A stretch of 64,000 nucleotides of DNA from Polynucleobacter sp. UB-Piko-W3 (GCF_018881635.1 NZ_JACVPY010000002.1:829545-893544); one strand, 5' to 3'; positions 16,600 through 24,872 are shown, counted from the first letter of the stretch. A program made the numbers and translations. The notes: a model not told the origin generated them from the letters alone.

Positions 16600-18653
16600 A
16601 AAACGTCGTCGTTATCCCAGTTATCCAGTACTTGCAGATGACTAGCTGCTGAGCCATTCGCAATAACATGTGCTGGAGGTGTGCCCAAGCGTTCATAAAT
16701 ATCTGTACTAACTTCGTTATTTGCTGCATTGCTAACTCCTGTTCTTTGCCAAACTGGCTTATCGTTTTGTAAAAGTTGATGCCCAGTGCGAGACAAGGCA
16801 TCCTTACCTTCTTGAGTAACTGCATCCTTGCCGACAAATCCGTACTTACGCAAACCACTAAGTGCGTTTTCAGCTTGGCGTTTAGGGCAATCGAGTGCTT
16901 TTTGTAGATCACGTATGGATAACCAACCTCTATCGAGGATGGCTAACACCTCATGAGCGAGGATGGGGTCGTCTTTAGTACGCTGCGCAACGCGAGCATT
17001 AATCAAATCATCGGATTCAACTAACAGACCACCAGTGACTTCATGCCCTTTGGCATCCATGATTCCTAATGGAATGCCGCGAATCTTGAGCATCACATCC
17101 GGTGCTATCTCAGCCTCTTTCATCTTGGTACAAATAATGGTGACGTTGGATGAGGCATCTTTAGCCACGCCAAACTCAGCATCAACCGCAGCTCTTAGTG
17201 CCGATGAACCCCGAGCGCGTGTGCCCTCGTGTCCGCTGTGGTGAACTAGCACCACCGTTATCCGAAAGCGTTTGCGGATTTTGTCATCCACGATTTGAAT
17301 AAAGCGACTCATATCAGCTGTGGAGTTCTCATCCCCATCGCCAAAGCTACGTGCCACCGTATCAATGACTGCAATGCGTGGTGGCATGCCGGTGCTCAGC
17401 GCGATTTGCTCAATCTCGCTCGCCATAAAGTCGACGGTATCTTCATCGAGTACCTGAATGCCCCGCGAGGATTGATACAGCGGTGCACCCTTAATGGAGA
17501 TGTTGCGACCCAAAGTCCATGCCCGAAAGCGTCGACTCATGCCGTTCAAGCCCTCAGCAGCAATGTAATAAGCCCCACCTTGCTGGGCATCGTGTTTGCC
17601 TAACCACTTAGTGCCAGTCGCCACACTCATTGCCCAGTCAATCGTTAAAAAGGATTTGCCTGAGCTGGGAGCGCCATACACCAGCGTTAAAGAATCGGTT
17701 TCGACAAAGTTTTCAATGAGCCAGTCAATCGGTTTAATGTTTTCAATCAGCTCATCGACACGCAAAAATAGATTGGGCTTAATCTCTATTGCTGTTGTCA
17801 GTTGCTCATCACCAGGACTATCAAAAATTTTGGTAGCCTCTTCGATGTGCGTAGTACCCGCGCCAGCTCCAATCCAATCGGCTAAATCTTTGCCAGTAGT
17901 TGGATTGGCTATATAAATATTGGCTGCGTGACCTACTAAGGTGCTGCGTACCCAATTGGCGTGACGCATACCGGGTTCATCTTGATCAGGCACGATAACC
18001 ACTTCTGCCCCATCAAAGATTTCGCCCCAATGTTTTAGCCACTTATTGCCTGACCCATTGTCAGCACCCATCGGGTTACATGTTGCGACTAAACCAATAG
18101 ACTTTGCAGCCTCTACATCCTTCTCACCTTCAACGATATAAATCACATCGCCATTGCGAATGCCAAGTAAGACCATCGGTAAGTTGTAAGGAACTTTGAT
18201 CACGTCTTTAAGTGACCATACCCAACCACCGTTATCTAATGGTCTGCGCTGGCGAAAGTCTTTAGGTTCATAGCGCACGCATTCGTAAAGCACTACACCG
18301 TTCTCATCGGTATAGGGATAGGTCGCCACAATTTTGGGTTGCACTACTACTGGTGGTTTATCACTCACCTCACCTTTTTTGCCTAAGGTGTCGTAATTAA
18401 TCGCGACTCCGCTATCGATGGGAGCAGCTTTGGGTTTGGTAGTCCATAAACCTTTTATCTTGAGTTCATTAATAACGTCGTCTTGTGCACAACCAGCGTG
18501 GCAACACACCACCACATTTTGTTTTTTGCCTTGCGATACAGACAGGCTGTTGTTGCGATCGTCGTGCGCTGGGCAACGGCAAGACCAACCAGTACCGGAC
18601 TTACGTGCATTACCCAATGCTTTGGCGATAGATTCTGCTGATTCATAGTGCAT
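16596..18653 (-). CDS. Primase-helicase with zinc ribbon, Toprim and RecA-like domains
   Basis: 685 residues. Zinc ribbon at residues about 23-58 (SCRCPAHDD, then VVCCHAGC). Toprim domain about 165-260 with IYIVEGEKD (E176) and the acidic pair in IVPDQDEPG. RecA-like ATPase about 315-540 with Walker A GAPSSGKS, Walker B IAVIDTVAR, and a VVLVHHSGH motif. The C-terminal 100 residues contain a winged-helix-like segment (LSIRDLQKALDCPKRQAENAL). It should prime and unwind phage DNA. It starts 192 bases downstream of the Cro-like gene and heads the leftward replication-packaging run. Confidence 0.88.
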   Translation of the reverse strand: MHYESAESIAKALGNARKSGTGWSCRCPAHDDRNNSLSVSQGKKQNVVVCCHAGCAQDDVINELKIKGLWTTKPKAAPIDSGVAINYDTLGKKGEVSDKPPVVVQPKIVATYPYTDENGVVLYECVRYEPKDFRQRRPLDNGGWVWSLKDVIKVPYNLPMVLLGIRNGDVIYIVEGEKDVEAAKSIGLVATCNPMGADNGSGNKWLKHWGEIFDGAEVVIVPDQDEPGMRHANWVRSTLVGHAANIYIANPTTGKDLADWIGAGAGTTHIEEATKIFDSPGDEQLTTAIEIKPNLFLRVDELIENIKPIDWLIENFVETDSLTLVYGAPSSGKSFLTIDWAMSVATGTKWLGKHDAQQGGAYYIAAEGLNGMSRRFRAWTLGRNISIKGAPLYQSSRGIQVLDEDTVDFMASEIEQIALSTGMPPRIAVIDTVARSFGDGDENSTADMSRFIQIVDDKIRKRFRITVVLVHHSGHEGTRARGSSALRAAVDAEFGVAKDASSNVTIICTKMKEAEIAPDVMLKIRGIPLGIMDAKGHEVTGGLLVESDDLINARVAQRTKDDPILAHEVLAILDRGWLSIRDLQKALDCPKRQAENALSGLRKYGFVGKDAVTQEGKDALSRTGHQLLQNDKPVWQRTGVSNAANNEVSTDIYERLGTPPAHVIANGSAASHLQVLDNWDNDDVL

Positions 18654-18705
18654 GTAAGTGTTGCCTGTCCTTATCTATCAAAAATGTCCGTCCAATCAAA
18701 TAGGG

Positions 18706-18780
18706 TGCCGGGTCGAAGAATCGGGACAGGAGAGGCGATTACGACCCCTAGTCGATCAAACTAGGAATAACGACCCGGCA
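18706..18780. repeat. Inverted repeat with three GGGTCG/CGACCC cores upstream of primase
   Basis: TGCCGGGTCG at 18706-18715 is the exact complement of CGACCCGGCA at 18771-18780, with 55 bases between. A third CGACCC is at 18742-18747, and a smaller CTAG-type dyad (18747-18765) lies inside. The block is in the leader between cro and the primase gene. It could be an origin element, an antitermination site or a long RNA stem. Confidence 0.6.
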
Positions 18781-18821
18781 TAGATAAAGAGTTTCTTAAA
18801 TCATGTAATCCATAAGCTGTT

Positions 18822-18836
18822 TTGTCATAATCACAA
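18822..18836 (-). promoter_or_regulatory. Operator-like dyad upstream of primase
   Basis: On the minus strand this reads TTGTGATTATGACAA, a nearly perfect 15-base palindrome. It matches the dyads found in the two rightward early promoters (20601-20615 and 21264-21278) and is followed, as they are, by AACAGCT. A promoter here would have TTGTGA as -35 but only a weak -10, so it may be an operator without a strong promoter. Confidence 0.6.
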
Positions 18837-18845
18837 TAAGAAGTG

Positions 18846-19100
18846 CTAGTTAAATTGGCTATCAGTTAGACCACTCAAATCCGATAAAGTGACGGTTTTG
18901 CCAATATCTTGGGCAGCAATAATGATTTGACCCCAGTACTTTTGCGGAATCTTGCCGTCAGTGCCACGCTGCTCGTTACTAGTAGACCAGCGACTAATCG
19001 TGCTAGGACAGACTTTTAAGGTGGTAGCCAAGGCTCGGCATCCCCCAAAAATCGAAACAATCTTGCTGGCGGGTTCAAGATGATGAATTTGCTTTGCCAT
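18846..19100 (-). CDS. Cro-like helix-turn-helix regulator
   Basis: 84 residues from the ATG at 19100, chosen because AGAGG lies five bases upstream and because the strong promoter at 19132-19160 would leave almost no leader for the GTG at 19118. A YdaS/Cro-type helix-turn-helix spans about residues 20-45 (CRALATTLKVCPSTISRW). It is divergent from the long repressor gene, the classic immunity-region layout, and probably turns down lysogenic transcription as the leftward operon starts. Confidence 0.75.
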   Translation of the reverse strand: MAKQIHHLEPASKIVSIFGGCRALATTLKVCPSTISRWSTSNEQRGTDGKIPQKYWGQIIIAAQDIGKTVTLSDLSGLTDSQFN

Positions 19101-19131
19101 AAAACCTCTATTTAACACATTGGAAAGCCCA

Positions 19132-19160
19132 ATTATAGGTGTTTTGTGCGTTTATGACAA
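19132..19160 (-). promoter_or_regulatory. cro promoter with overlapping operator
   Basis: On the minus strand, TTGTCA (19160-19155), a 17-base spacer and a perfect TATAAT (19137-19132). Transcription would start about 25 bases before the cro ATG. The spacer carries CGCACAAAACA-CTATAAT, shared with the rightward early promoters. A 17-base dyad TTGTG-N7-GACAA (plus strand 19144-19160) covers the -35 box, as expected for an operator. Confidence 0.75.
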
Positions 19161-19174
19161 ATCATTGTTGACAT
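19154..19174. promoter_or_regulatory. Second dyad in the immunity intergenic region
   Basis: ATGACAA and TTGACAT are imperfect mirror halves seven bases apart. The dyad covers the -35 of the leftward promoter and a TTGACA (19168-19173) that could be the -35 of the rightward repressor promoter, although its -10 is poor. It is a candidate site for repressor or Cro binding. Confidence 0.45.
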
Positions 19175-19282
19175 TTTGTTCTTAATAACGCAACATGTTA
19201 ACGGAAGTATTCGTCTTGATTTGTTTGGGTATGTTTTTGTACTCAAAAAATATTTTTATAGAACAGTAAAAAAGTTAAAAAG

Positions 19283-20524
19283 ATGCCGAAAAAGAATGAA
19301 CCGATGATGATGTTTGTTGGAGGAACAACAAATTCCAAACCATTAAAGGTTAAAAAAGTATCGACTCGCAAAGATGGAAGTGCACATATCGAAACTAGTC
19401 GTGTGACTAATGCAGATGTTCCATCAAATGATTCAAGCAACAAAGCGCTCTCCTCTGCCCTAGGCTTGTCAAAGCAAGATGCATTAGAGGAAGCACTCAA
19501 GCGTATTGAAGAGCTTGAAAAGAAGATGAATGCTGATTACATCAGTGATGCCATTACAAATCGCACCTCAAAACAAATTGCAGCCACCAGTAAGTCACTT
19601 AACCTAACCCTAACGCCTGAAGTGTTAGAGCAAGTTGATGCAAAAATTCAGATGAAGCGTGAATCTACGCGTGCATCTTTACATCGTTTGCGTCAAGAGA
19701 AATTAGCAGCTATGCCCGAGGATGCTCGTGAACTTTATATCAAGTCACAAGCAGCCGCAGCTCGCGCTAGGGAAGAGGCACTAGCCAAAGACCCTGAAGC
19801 AGCTGAAAGGCTTAAGCAGTTTGAGCGTGAACGTATGGAAAAGCGAATGAACGAAGAGCGTTCTCGCGAACTCAGTAACGCAACATCTTGGTGGTTTAGA
19901 AAGCAACTTCAAGAACGCCAGTTAACTCAAACCAAACTTGCGCAAGAACTCAACATGGATACCGCAGCAGTTAGCCATATGATTAATGGTAGACGTCAAG
20001 TATCCCTGAAGGATGCAACTAGACTTGCTGAAGTATTTAACATTCCAACGACCGAAGTGATGCGTCAAGTTGGCTACGATGTAAAAGATGAAGTCCGCAT
20101 GATTGGGATTCGCTCCTATACGTCTGATGGCTTTAACGTAAAGGTCTTGGATCATGGTGGAATGCCTAGTAAAGTCGCAGCACCCTACGATGTTGGTGCA
20201 AGGGCTTTTGCGATTCAGGACAGAACAAGCGGCAGCCCTCGTGATGGTTGGTTGATGTTTATTGGGGAGCAAAAGATTGAACCTAATCTTGCCTTACATC
20301 GCCTAGCACTTATAACGCTTCAAAGCCCTAACCCTAACGAAATGGTTGAAGGTTTCTCGCCGGTTCAAGTTCTAGGAATTGCCATGCCCGGCTACACCCA
20401 GTTTCAATACAAGATTTTGAAGGCTCCTGAACTAACGGAATACCTTGAAGACGTCTTCATTAGCCATATTCAGCCGGTCTTGTGGATTCAGCCACGTGGA
20501 ATCCTTCATCACTTTAAGCCATGA
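19283..20524 (+). CDS. Probable prophage repressor with long coiled N-terminus
   Basis: 413 residues. Residues 60-195 are charged and helical with coiled-coil character. A Cro/CI-type helix-turn-helix spans about 203-262 (LTQTKLAQELNMDTAAVSHM then GRRQVSLKDATRLAEVF). The C-terminal 150 residues look beta-rich, in the place of a LexA/CI S24 dimerisation domain, but I cannot see the Ser/Lys cleavage dyad. It lies opposite cro. The ribosome site is weak, fitting low expression. The role as master repressor is inferred from position and HTH. Confidence 0.7.
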   Translation: MPKKNEPMMMFVGGTTNSKPLKVKKVSTRKDGSAHIETSRVTNADVPSNDSSNKALSSALGLSKQDALEEALKRIEELEKKMNADYISDAITNRTSKQIAATSKSLNLTLTPEVLEQVDAKIQMKRESTRASLHRLRQEKLAAMPEDARELYIKSQAAAARAREEALAKDPEAAERLKQFERERMEKRMNEERSRELSNATSWWFRKQLQERQLTQTKLAQELNMDTAAVSHMINGRRQVSLKDATRLAEVFNIPTTEVMRQVGYDVKDEVRMIGIRSYTSDGFNVKVLDHGGMPSKVAAPYDVGARAFAIQDRTSGSPRDGWLMFIGEQKIEPNLALHRLALITLQSPNPNEMVEGFSPVQVLGIAMPGYTQFQYKILKAPELTEYLEDVFISHIQPVLWIQPRGILHHFKP

Positions 20525-20600
20525 AAAAAAATATTTTCTATATAAACAATGGGGTTTCAGGCGAAAACTCCCTTTTTTATACTTTTTTTATCAGAAGGTA

Positions 20601-20629
20601 TTGCGTTTCGCACAAAACAGCTATAAAAT
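20601..20629 (+). promoter_or_regulatory. Rightward early promoter 1 with operator dyad
   Basis: TTGCGT, a 17-base spacer and TAAAAT, placed 49 bases before the next gene. The 25 bases 20600-20624 match 21263-21287 at 21 positions, including the TTCGCACA-AACAGCTAT core. The dyad TTGCG-N5-CACAA (20601-20615) covers the -35 box. Confidence 0.65.
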
Positions 20630-20677
20630 CGAGTTGTGGGCAAAGACCGCCACAAACTAACCCGACAGGAGAACTTT

Positions 20678-21256
20678 ATGCAGATTGATCAACACAGCCT
20701 CATTCAAGCAGCTAACCACTATGCAAACAGACAGGACAGTTTCGCTAGTGGGAAAGCCCAAATCTGCTTGAACCTTGCCACCACACTTGACCAGTATGGT
20801 GGATTTGTAAGCGAGAAACAAGCCAACTTTGCTACCAACTTGATTAAGTGGTCTATCCCTCATCAAGCGCAAGTTGTGCGCCCTATCGCCCTTCCTAAGC
20901 TCTACGCCCTAGTTAAAAATCAGAACCTGACATTACACCTTGGTCAATGCAAGCTGGTTCTATTTGGCTCCGGTGTCGTTGGCGTAGTTAACCCAGTATT
21001 TGGTATGGGAACTTATGGCGTTATCAATGCAGATGGAATCTTGAGCAAGTTAGCCAAGTGCCCTGACTCAGTTGTTGCCATCTTGAAAGACGTTGAAGTT
21101 CGCGGTCTTGATGCAGTTAAAGAAATTGGTCGTGCTACTGGACGCTGCTCAGTTTGTTCACGCACCCTGACTGACCCTAAAAGTATTGAGCTGGGAATTG
21201 GTAGTACATGCATCAAGCGTTTTGCTAATTACCGCGAACCGTCCCTTTTTGTTTAA
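20678..21256 (+). CDS. Phage protein with C-terminal zinc-ribbon-like motif (DUF6011-like)
   Basis: 192 residues from the ATG at 20678, which has AGGAGAA six bases upstream; the frame is open further but lacks a ribosome site. The N-terminal 60 residues are helical, the middle is beta-rich, and the end carries GRCSVCSRTLTDPKSIELG with a later GSTCIKRF, a three-to-four Cys cluster like the DUF6011 family. It is the first gene of the rightward early operon. Function unknown; nucleic-acid binding is plausible. Confidence 0.7.
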   Translation: MQIDQHSLIQAANHYANRQDSFASGKAQICLNLATTLDQYGGFVSEKQANFATNLIKWSIPHQAQVVRPIALPKLYALVKNQNLTLHLGQCKLVLFGSGVVGVVNPVFGMGTYGVINADGILSKLAKCPDSVVAILKDVEVRGLDAVKEIGRATGRCSVCSRTLTDPKSIELGIGSTCIKRFANYREPSLFV

Positions 21257-21263
21257 CTACGAA

Positions 21264-21292
21264 TTGTGATTCGCACATAACAGCTATCTATA
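21264..21292 (+). promoter_or_regulatory. Rightward early promoter 2 with operator dyad
   Basis: TTGTGA, a 17-base spacer and TCTATA in the same register as promoter 1, 34 bases before the next gene. The spacer is nearly identical to that of promoter 1. The dyad TGTG-N5-CACA lies at 21265-21277. Spacer conservation beyond -35/-10 points to a shared regulator. Confidence 0.6.
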
Positions 21293-21326
21293 GACAAATT
21301 ATTTAATCAAATCAAGGACATACATC

Positions 21327-21725
21327 ATGGTTCACGTTAACGATTTACCGGTTGAAACCCTCGTCAATCGCTTGGTTCAAGCCAAAGCATTGGAAGTTGA
21401 AGCCAATCGCCAGCGCATTCAAGCTGAAGAGTTGCTGATTGCTCGCTTAGGTTCTAAGCCTGAGAGCCGTCAGTCACACATGCTCGACTCAGGCGACACC
21501 GTAGTTATCACTAGCAAGATGATTTATCACGCCGACATGCCAGCTCTGATTGAACTCAGTGCTCGCTTGCCGGACGCAATGCGCCCTGTGCGCATCAAAA
21601 CCGAACTTGACCAAACCGCAGCCAAGTACCTCCGCAATAACGAAGTCGAAGCATGGAGAGTTATTGCCCCCGCTATCACCATCAAGCCCGCCAAAACATC
21701 GGTGGAAATCAAACCATTTATCTAA
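21327..21725 (+). CDS. Conserved phage protein of the recombination module
   Basis: 132 residues. An N-terminal helix of about 45 residues (LVNRLVQAKALEVEANRQRI) precedes a beta-strand region and a C-terminal AAKYLRNNEVEAWRVIAPAI segment with a Lys-rich end. Proteins like this usually sit beside single-strand annealing or Sak-type recombination genes in phages. The start has AAGGAC eight bases upstream. No biochemical function can be read from it. Confidence 0.65.
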   Translation: MVHVNDLPVETLVNRLVQAKALEVEANRQRIQAEELLIARLGSKPESRQSHMLDSGDTVVITSKMIYHADMPALIELSARLPDAMRPVRIKTELDQTAAKYLRNNEVEAWRVIAPAITIKPAKTSVEIKPFI

Positions 21726-21736
21726 AGGACAGAGAA

Positions 21737-22102
21737 ATGACAAAGACTACCCCTCAAGTTGTAATCAAAGCTATTGAGGACGCTATTCGATTACTCAATA
21801 TCACCAAGTGCCAATTCAAAGTCATCAGCCCCACTGGCGAGGAGTTTGGCGCTTTAGAAGTTGCTCCCAAAAAGAAAAAGCGCGAAGTCACTGATCGCGT
21901 CTATGGCGAGTTACGTGAGCACTATGACAAGCACATCGATTACTCAGCTGCACCCGGCGATTGCGTGCGCATTCCATTAGGCAAATACAAAGCTCACGAA
22001 ATTCGCAGCGGCGTCTGCGCAAAGCTATCCAGTGTTTGGGGCAAAAAAAGCTACAAGACTGTGATTACGGACGATGAAGTCCAAATTTTAAGAACAGCCT
22101 AA
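21737..22102 (+). CDS. Conserved phage protein, function unknown
   Basis: 121 residues from the ATG at 21737, preceded by AAAGGACAGAG; longer in-frame starts lie inside the previous gene. It has a basic KKKKREVTDRVYGELREHYD stretch near the middle, then a VRIPLGKYKAHEIRSG segment. It lies between two recombination-module genes with 11-13 base spacing. No domain recognised; DNA-binding is possible from its charge. Confidence 0.65.
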   Translation: MTKTTPQVVIKAIEDAIRLLNITKCQFKVISPTGEEFGALEVAPKKKKREVTDRVYGELREHYDKHIDYSAAPGDCVRIPLGKYKAHEIRSGVCAKLSSVWGKKSYKTVITDDEVQILRTA

Positions 22103-22115
22103 CCGGAGAAATCTC

Positions 22116-22847
22116 ATGGCATTTAACCTTGCATCCATTCAAAAATCCACCGGCATTAAAGCACCACGCGTGTTGATTTACGGTTCTCATGGTTTAGGTA
22201 AGACCACCTTTGGTGCTGGTGCACCTAATCCAATCTTCATCCTAACCGAAGATGGTCTTGGCTCTATCAAGAGCGAGCACTTCCCTTTAGCAACTGCCTT
22301 TCAGCATGTACTTGACGCGATTAGTTCTTTGTATAGCGAAGACCATAAGTTTCAAACCGTTGTGCTTGACTCGCTCGACTGGTTGGACAACCTGATATGG
22401 ACTGACATCAATGCCAAGCATGACCAAAAGGATTTGGCATATGGCAAGGGAGCCATGATTGCTGCCGAGTACTGGCGCAATGTATTGGAAGGTCTTAACG
22501 CCTTACGCGACAGCAAAAATATGGCAGTCATTTTGATTGCTCACTCAGAAATCAAACGCTTTGATTCACCTGAAGTTGAGCCGTATGACCGCTATCAACC
22601 CAAACTTCAAGCACGCAGCTCAGCTCTTGTTCAAGAGTGGTGTGACGCTGTGTTGTTTGCCAACTTTAAAACCATCGTCAAGAAGGACGACGTTGGTTTT
22701 AACAAAACGGTGAGTAGAGGTATCACGACCGGTGAACGCCTGATTTATACCACCGAGAAACCGGCGTATCTCGCCAAAAACCGCTTTGGTTTGCCTGAGA
22801 GCATCCCGCTTGAATGGTCTGCATTTGCCGAAGCAATCGCACTGTAA
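22116..22847 (+). CDS. AAA/RecA-like phage ATPase (Sak4-type)
   Basis: 243 residues. Walker A GSHGLGKTT at about residues 23-31, Walker B VVLDSLDWLD, and the later VILIAHSEIKRF and LQARSSALVQEWCDAVLF motifs are typical of phage AAA_24 / Sak4-like RecA-fold recombinases. These anneal single strands together with an SSB; the next gene encodes an SSB-like protein. Sak4 is the best family fit; a purely structural nucleotide-binding role cannot be excluded. Confidence 0.8.
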   Translation: MAFNLASIQKSTGIKAPRVLIYGSHGLGKTTFGAGAPNPIFILTEDGLGSIKSEHFPLATAFQHVLDAISSLYSEDHKFQTVVLDSLDWLDNLIWTDINAKHDQKDLAYGKGAMIAAEYWRNVLEGLNALRDSKNMAVILIAHSEIKRFDSPEVEPYDRYQPKLQARSSALVQEWCDAVLFANFKTIVKKDDVGFNKTVSRGITTGERLIYTTEKPAYLAKNRFGLPESIPLEWSAFAEAIAL

Positions 22848-22888
22848 CTACAACACTTATCACTTTACTTAAAAAGGACTTACACATC

Positions 22889-23395
22889 ATGGCTATTTTA
22901 AATTTTGACGCTTCAACATATGACCCATCTCCATCTTTTGATGTACTGCCAGTAGGCAAATACCTCGCCACCATTGTTGACTCTAAGGTCAAGCCTACCA
23001 AGGCTGGTACTGGTGAGTACTTGGAATTGGTATTTGAAATTGCGGAAGGTGAATTTATCAACCGCAAGATTTGGCAGCGTATTAACTTTCGCAATCCTAG
23101 CCCGAAAGCGGAAGCTGCTGCAAAGCGTGACCTATCAACTTTATGTCGCGCTGTAGGTGTACTCAATGTTCAGCAGTCCGAGTACCTCCACAACATCCCA
23201 GTTGTTATTGATTTGCAGATTGAGGAAAGCACGAATGGTTATGCCCCTCAGAACCGCATTAAGACATACATCTCTGCATCAGAAAGCAACACTGCCGCGC
23301 CAGCCACACCTCGTGCGACTACTTCGGCTGTGATTGCGAATGCTGCAAACGCTGCATCTGCATCAGTACCACCTTGGAAACGTAGCGCAGCTTAA
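22889..23395 (+). CDS. DUF669-type SSB-like protein
   Basis: 168 residues from the ATG at 22889 (AAAAGGAC upstream). The FDVLPVGKYLATIVDSKVKPTK opening, YLELVFEIAEG and KIWQRINFRN strands, and a disordered Ala/Thr-rich linker ending in PPWKRSAA are the DUF669 pattern: OB-fold single-strand binding protein with a short acidic or aromatic tail. It follows the Sak4-like ATPase, its expected partner. Confidence 0.8.
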   Translation: MAILNFDASTYDPSPSFDVLPVGKYLATIVDSKVKPTKAGTGEYLELVFEIAEGEFINRKIWQRINFRNPSPKAEAAAKRDLSTLCRAVGVLNVQQSEYLHNIPVVIDLQIEESTNGYAPQNRIKTYISASESNTAAPATPRATTSAVIANAANAASASVPPWKRSAA

Positions 23396-23410
23396 CTTTG
23401 TTCCGCGCCA

Positions 23411-23456
23411 GTCGTAGGTGTACCCTCCACGCCCATTCGCCGGGGTGGGATACGAC
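23411..23456. other. Imperfect stem-loop between SSB-like gene and lipoprotein gene
   Basis: GTCGTA (23411-23416) pairs with TACGAC (23451-23456), and the interior has imperfect C-rich/G-rich pairing around CCTCCACGCCC and GGGGTGGG. No T-run follows, so this is not a standard terminator. It may shape processing of the operon RNA ahead of the lipoprotein gene. Confidence 0.35.
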
Positions 23457-23486
23457 AACCCGGCACCCACTTAACAGGAGAGGCAC

Positions 23487-23753
23487 ATGAAAAAACTGAT
23501 CATTTTAGTAGCCGCAGCATCGTTGTTAGCAGCATGCAGTACCAGTAGAACGTCTGACAAAGAGTTACCAAACCAAGTATTGATTTTGGACAAAGAAGTA
23601 CAACCCATGGGTCGTCAAGAAGTTATTAACGGCATCGGGGAATGTGAGTCCAACGGTATGCGGGCGGTAATGCTGTATTCCAAACGCAAGATTAACGGCT
23701 ACACCACAGACGTTGTGGTCGACGTTACTTGCGCTCCCAAATTCAAAATCTAA
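23487..23753 (+). CDS. Phage-encoded small lipoprotein
   Basis: 88 residues. A type II signal peptide is clear: Lys-Lys start, hydrophobic IILVAAASLLAA, and lipobox LAAC with Cys16 as the lipidated residue. The mature 72 residues contain two further Cys (in IGECESNG and DVTCAP) that could form a disulfide. AGGAGAGG lies six bases upstream. It sits inside the early recombination operon. Small prophage lipoproteins often block superinfection or alter receptors, which is a guess here. Confidence 0.75.
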   Translation: MKKLIILVAAASLLAACSTSRTSDKELPNQVLILDKEVQPMGRQEVINGIGECESNGMRAVMLYSKRKINGYTTDVVVDVTCAPKFKI

Positions 23754-23762
23754 GGAACAGTA

Positions 23763-24872
23763 ATGCCCAAAATTCCGGAACCCCTTAACACCCACACTAC
23801 AGCTGCTGCCATTGTGCGCTTTCATGAAAAGCGTGCAGATAACTATCGTCGTCCACATTTGGGTTGTTCAGAACTAGGTAAGCCTTGTGACCGAGCACTT
23901 TGGTACAGCTTCCGTTGGGCAACGTCCCCTACTTTTGATGGCAGAATGCTCCGCTTGTTTTTGCGTGGGCATCGGGAAGAGGAATTATTTTTAGAAGAGC
24001 TGCGTGGCATGGGCGTGGAAGTGTTAGACCGCGACCCTGACACAAAGCAGCAGTTTCGTTGGACTGGGCACAAGGGTCACCTTGCTGGCTCAGCTGACGG
24101 AGTTGCGCTTGGATTACCTGAAGCACCAAAGACATGGGCAATCGTGGAATTTAAAACCCATGGCGAAAAGAGTTTTAATGAATTAAAGAAAAGCGGTGTT
24201 GAGAAAGCAAAGCCCGAGCATTACACACAAATGCAGATGTATATGGGCTTTGCCGAACTCACTCGCGCATTGTATTTAGCCGTAAACAAAAACACCGATG
24301 AGCTGTATAGCGAGTGGGTTCACCACATGCCTGAGGTATTTACTTCATGCAAAGCTAGAGCCGAAAAGATTATTGATGCCAATGAACCACTCATTGGTGT
24401 CAGCAACGACCCAGCATGGTTTGAATGTAAGTTCTGCGACCATAAGCACGTCTGCCATACCGACGCTGTACCGGACAAGAACTGCCGCACATGTATTCAC
24501 TCCACGCCGATTGAAGATGGTAAGTGGAACTGTGGTCTACATAACCGTCCATTGCGGGTTGAAGAGCAACGCCTTGGTTGCAAGTCACACCTCTTTATCC
24601 CAGCCTTAATCAATTACGCAGAAGCCATTGATGGTGACAACCTATGGATTAAGTACCAAGACAAAACCACTGGCGGGCAGTTTGCCAATGTGTCAGAGAA
24701 CCACTCACTTGATGAAGACATTCCAAAGTTCAGCAGCGAAGAGTTGATTGTGGCTCGCCGTAGCGTGGTACTTGATCCGATGGTTGCTGATTTAAAGCGC
24801 AACTTTGCAGCCAAAGTGATTAGCAGTAGCCCAGCACCAATGGCTATTGAAGACAAATCGATTCCCTTTTGA
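23763..24872 (+). CDS. PD-(D/E)XK nuclease with Cys cluster (Cas4/RecB-like)
   Basis: 369 residues. Nuclease motifs: GHLAGSADGVALG (Asp), AIVEFKTHG (Glu-x-Lys) and YTQMQMYMG (Gln), around residues 105-165. A downstream Cys-rich part (ECKFCDHKHVCH, then NCRTCIHSTP and a later GC) suggests an Fe-S or zinc cluster, as in Cas4/AddB-like exonucleases. It probably makes single strands for the Sak4/SSB pair. It follows the lipoprotein gene by 9 bases. Confidence 0.8.
   Translation: MPKIPEPLNTHTTAAAIVRFHEKRADNYRRPHLGCSELGKPCDRALWYSFRWATSPTFDGRMLRLFLRGHREEELFLEELRGMGVEVLDRDPDTKQQFRWTGHKGHLAGSADGVALGLPEAPKTWAIVEFKTHGEKSFNELKKSGVEKAKPEHYTQMQMYMGFAELTRALYLAVNKNTDELYSEWVHHMPEVFTSCKARAEKIIDANEPLIGVSNDPAWFECKFCDHKHVCHTDAVPDKNCRTCIHSTPIEDGKWNCGLHNRPLRVEEQRLGCKSHLFIPALINYAEAIDGDNLWIKYQDKTTGGQFANVSENHSLDEDIPKFSSEELIVARRSVVLDPMVADLKRNFAAKVISSSPAPMAIEDKSIPF

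Noticed and set aside
21264..21277. CRP/cAMP site in early promoter 2 (TGTGA-like half)
   Set aside because: The spacing and second half do not fit TGTGA-N6-TCACA, and the same dyad at the other phage promoters fits a phage operator better.
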